From NCBI GenBank assembly GCA_025677815.1, contig JAIXMP010000031.1, positions 372,001 through 436,000 on the forward strand: a DNA stretch of 64,000 bases, in the 5' to 3' direction. This document shows positions 60,585 to 64,000 of the stretch, piece after piece (within the stretch, counting starts at the first letter, position 1; every line of letters begins with the position of its first letter). A program made the position numbers and the translations under genes. This DNA is from Phascolomyces articulosus. Taxonomy: Eukaryota > Mucoromycota > Mucoromycetes > Mucorales > Lichtheimiaceae. The notes beneath the pieces were generated by a model. The model was given only the letters and a program-made list of their open reading frames with translations. It was not told the origin of the DNA and searched no databases.

Positions 60585-63500
60585 TTATGATTTCTTGTGT
60601 GAGACTGAACCATTCAATGCCGGTAAGGGATCCAGTCCCAATACTTTACATGCAAATTCATAACCGGCTCTGGATTCCTTGATTCTACGTGAATTCTTCT
60701 TCTTTCGTGCCATTAATAACATTTCAGTATCATGGCCAGGATTACCAAATGCAAAGATATCCATTCGATTGACCCAACCCCTAACAAGAAAAAAAATGAA
60801 ATCGTTATTACTATCCTCAATATACCGTTCCTTTATTTTATTTTCACTTTATTCTTACCATTTATGATGGTCGGGTACTTCATAGAATTCAACCAATACA
60901 TCTTGTTCACCGTGTTTTGAAGATAATACATGTTTTCCAATATCCTCCTGCTTTGGATCTATAATCTGTAAAAATGTAGAAATAGATGATTTACAGTGAG
61001 TTTGAAAATGTCACAAAAAAAAAGATAATAACAGATGATATCCCCCCTTCCTTTCACTCTATTGACTTACCTTGGCAGGATGAGGTGGGAATCCTTTGAC
61101 ACGGGCCCATACAATCATTTTATGTTTAATGTCTGCAAGAGGTTCTGACTTGGGTTTTGGCATTCGAGATTCTGGTCGAGGTTTCTTTCGAGGGGAAGGT
61201 ACGGGAGAATCTACTTCACTATTACTATTACTAGCACCGTTTTCTTCCACATAGAGCCAACCAGGAGGAGCTTTACGCTTCTTATCAGGTTTCAATGGAT
61301 CTTCGCCTACGACACGATCTGAATGCCATAATAAATTCCGTGCTTCTGATGATGTACGCCTTTGAACCTCTTCTGCTGTAGGTGCTATTAAACCATCTGA
61401 GCCCATACTTCTGGTACGTCGACGCATGGCCCTCGTATTGCCTGTTATTTCCTGGGATGTGGTCTTTGTCGCAGAAGCCGCCGCTACCACTCTTGAGGAT
61501 CGTGTATTGATTCGACTATGTTTATTATTATTATTATTAGGCACCTCTCTTTCTTTTTGATCCGCTGATAATCCATCTTGACTAGACACCAATTGATCAT
61601 TCTTATTTCTTTCTTTTTCTTCTTCCTCCGCTTTAGCTCTTGCTGCCGCTGCCAATTTTTCTGCTCGCGCTTTTTCTCTTCGAACCGCTTGATCTGCCCT
61701 TTTCTTTCGTTTGACTTCTTCATAGGCAGCCTTGGCTTTCTTTCGTTCCGCTTCTGCTTGTTTTTTGGCTTCCAATTTTTCAGCAGCAATGCGCTGCTGT
61801 TCTTCCTCTTCTGCCTTGGCCATTTCTTCTGCTTCCTGTCGTTCACGTTCTGCTGCAAGTTCTTCAGGCGATGGCACATGGACTGTGTTGTAGGTAAAGA
61901 TTTCGGGATGGATATCAATGGCTAATACACCTGTTTCTTTACGAATGACTAACTCATTATACTCGTTCCGTGCTTGTGTTAATAAATCAGTGGATACTTT
62001 TTCTAATCGTTCGGCCGTTCGATAATATAAGGTTTCAGGTTTGTTGTAGTGCATACAATTTTTCCAGATCAGCATGACATCATCCTATTTTAATACATAT
62101 ATAAGTCTATATGATTTCTAGATTGTATTTTTTTTTTTCGTTTTAATTAAATAAAAAACGAGCCACACACCTCCACTTGATCTAAACTTGTATACTCGTG
62201 CGACGAAAACTTTTCAAGAATATCAGCAAATGACATAGGTGTATCGATGATTTCAGCATAATCGGGTGCAACATCGGGTGTCACAGGAAATCGGAATAAT
62301 TCTTTTTTATCCATTCTATTGATAGTAACAAATGAAAATAAAAAATGTTGTCAGTTATATCTATCATTGCTTAACATAGGATGATGGTTGATTGTTTTTA
62401 AACTTACTCTACAAGCTGATCCACTAATGGCTTGGTGATATATTCCACTGGAAAGAGAATCATTTCCAAATAGGCTTTTTGTTTTCTGATACGTTCCAAC
62501 TTTTGTTTTTCACGCTTTTGTACTTGTTCTGATAACATTCGTACACGCTCCAAGTCGGCTCGTAAGTTCATCATGGCCTATCGTTTTTTTATATTAGGAT
62601 AAGGATCAACATATTATATACTTTACATCCATCCCCCAACCCAACCCCCTCTTCTTTCCAAACAACAGCTTACCGCTGCACGATGTGCCTTTTCCACTTC
62701 AGTTTGTTTATGCTGTGATGATGATGCAGTCCAAGGCTAATAGTGTTATTACAAAAATAGTTAATATAAATGTTTCAAATACACGTATACATTTCCCATG
62801 TTTATATACACTTCCTTTCCAAACCAGTTGTATATATATTTACCTCCAAATGTAAACGCTTAAGTAAAGGTGCACCTCGTCTTGATTCTCGTTTGAGAGA
62901 CCAATATCGACATATACTGACAATTAATTGCGATTTTCTACGCAAATTTGTTGCCTGACGAACACACTTCATATTCTCCAACTTGGTAATGATATATTCT
63001 GGAGCAATCGGTGCACCTGCAGAATAATGATGTTGATGTGCACGTGCAGCCTTGGAACTTGGTAACATTTGAGTTACTGCTGAATTATCATTACTACTAC
63101 CACCACTATCCGTATTATTGGTCAATGCAAGTCGTTTCTTTTTATGTTTCTTCTTTCGACCATCTTCTTGTTCAATATCAGATCCAACTGTTGTATTATT
63201 ATCGCTCATTATGACTTCACCATCCACATAACGTTGTCGTGGGGTACGATGTTGAAGATGGTTATTGCCTTGTTTACGTCGATGACTGTTTGAGAAAAAG
63301 GCTTGTGCCGATGCAACCGATTGTTCCACATCCACCTGTTCTGCATAATCGCGTGGAGTATGTTTATCACAATATGCCCTAAAGACAACACCATCATAAT
63401 GAGAACCGTGTGATTTCATTCGCATACAAAGACGTGCCCACCGTGCACATGTCACATGGAATGCAACGAAGCAATGTTTGCTATCACATTGGATACATGC

Positions 63501-64000
63501 TCCATGACGTCGTCGGCAAATATAACATGTCAATTTCCATCGACTTTTGGGTATATTTTCAATGTTATCAATGGGTTCCATATAGACACTGTTACTGAGA
63601 CCCACTTCAGGAATCCAGATGGCACATAATAAATGACCCCATTTGTTCGTATTGGTTTGTTTGAATGCACCACCTTCATTGGGACAAAAAATACACGATA
63701 CTGGATTTTCAGGTGATACTAAACATTTACGACATAACCATTGACCTTCAGGAATATAAGGAATACCATAACAATCTATAATTTTACATAAATATATGAT
63801 GATAAGTTTTTTTTTTCGTCTGCTTCCAAATTATCCTCTGTACAGGAACTCTTTGTTTTTACCTTGATGAACCGCTAAATTACATCCATCGCAAAACACA
63901 ATAGCATTACTATTTTCACATTCTGTATCATCACAAATAGCACATGCAGAATCTTCTGGAAGGGTAGGTTCTTCAGCAACTTGCTTTGGTAAATTCTTGA
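60585..64000 (-). CDS. BRPF1/NTO1-like chromatin reader: PHD + extended PHD + bromodomain + PWWP (5' end outside window)
   Basis: Exons read right to left: beyond 64000 to 63863, 63775-62844, 62736-62674, 62577-62408, 62315-62171, 62084-61071, 60965-60859 and 60780-60585 (all phases consistent). The first PHD has CAICDD...[11 protein letters not shown] joined to [15 protein letters not shown]. The zinc knuckle and extended PHD follow ([47 protein letters not shown]). After a basic linker comes a bromodomain spread over three exons ([13 protein letters not shown]...[12 protein letters not shown]...[16 protein letters not shown], with the acetyl-lysine-binding Asn in HYN). A Lys/Glu coiled coil follows, then a C-terminal PWWP ([17 protein letters not shown]...VLVEFYEV...[12 protein letters not shown]). 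This order is that of peregrin/BRPF1; yeast Nto1 is the PHD relative. It probably anchors a MYST histone acetyltransferase on chromatin. Confidence 0.93.

Noticed and set aside
61484..61925. Long frames on both strands overlapping the BRPF-like coiled-coil region
   Set aside because: Shadows of the Lys/Glu/Ala-rich repeat; the minus frame in phase with the bromodomain and PWWP exons is the real one.
1..64000. CRISPR arrays, bacterial operons, rRNA genes, intact transposons or integrated viruses
   Set aside because: None was seen on either strand: no regularly spaced repeats, no rRNA-like conserved blocks, no complete transposase or reverse transcriptase.

Overview
The window looks like nuclear DNA of a filamentous fungus, most likely an early-diverging Mucoromycota (Mucorales-type) species. 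The genes are interrupted by short GT-AG introns of about 60-260 bases. Intergenic DNA is very AT-rich with many homopolymers. The recognisable genes are fungal housekeeping genes (NOP1, PMA1, a GH37 trehalase) next to genes that Dikarya usually lack, such as a MYSM1-type Myb/SWIRM/MPN protein. No bacterial, viral or intact transposon module was seen. All assignments come from reading motifs and splice sites; no database was searched.

Layout. 1-4.5 kb is nearly empty, with a possible exon cut by the left edge. 4.5-17.2 kb is a compact housekeeping block: a 71-aa unknown protein, a first member of an unrecognised family (here called CExxW), a DNAJB12-like membrane J-protein, fibrillarin (NOP1) divergent from a small UPF0390-type nucleolar protein, a secreted GH37 trehalase and an NDUFAF5-type mitochondrial methyltransferase. 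17.3-31.7 kb is a head-to-tail array of five paralogous F-box/LRR genes on the minus strand, sharing one phase-1 intron right after the F-box exon. 32.4-36.9 kb, on the plus strand, holds three more CExxW copies in a decay series: one intact, one with a stop codon exactly at the end of its first exon, and one a multiply broken pseudogene. 37.4-40.0 kb is an SH3/coiled-coil protein of unknown role. 40-47.5 kb is a gene desert with relic coding pieces and a tRNA-like Pol III box pair. 47.5-50.6 kb is the plasma-membrane proton pump PMA1. 52.2-56.6 kb is the 15-16 exon MYSM1-like histone H2A deubiquitinase. 58.65-59.59 kb is a frameshifted, 5'-truncated F-box/LRR pseudogene belonging to the 17-32 kb family. 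60.6 kb to the right edge is a BRPF1/NTO1-like PHD-bromodomain-PWWP chromatin reader, open at its 5' end.

How the genes relate. Fibrillarin and the UPF0390 protein share a divergent promoter and plausibly a ribosome-biogenesis programme. The two chromatin genes (H2A deubiquitinase and acetyltransferase-complex reader) lie close together but on opposite strands. The most distinctive content is the pair of expanding and decaying multigene families in the middle: SCF-type F-box/LRR adaptors with variable LRR domains, placed divergently against the CExxW family, which I do not recognise. Exon coordinates were worked out by hand from splice signals. Reading-frame phase and total length close to a multiple of three for every multi-exon gene modelled.
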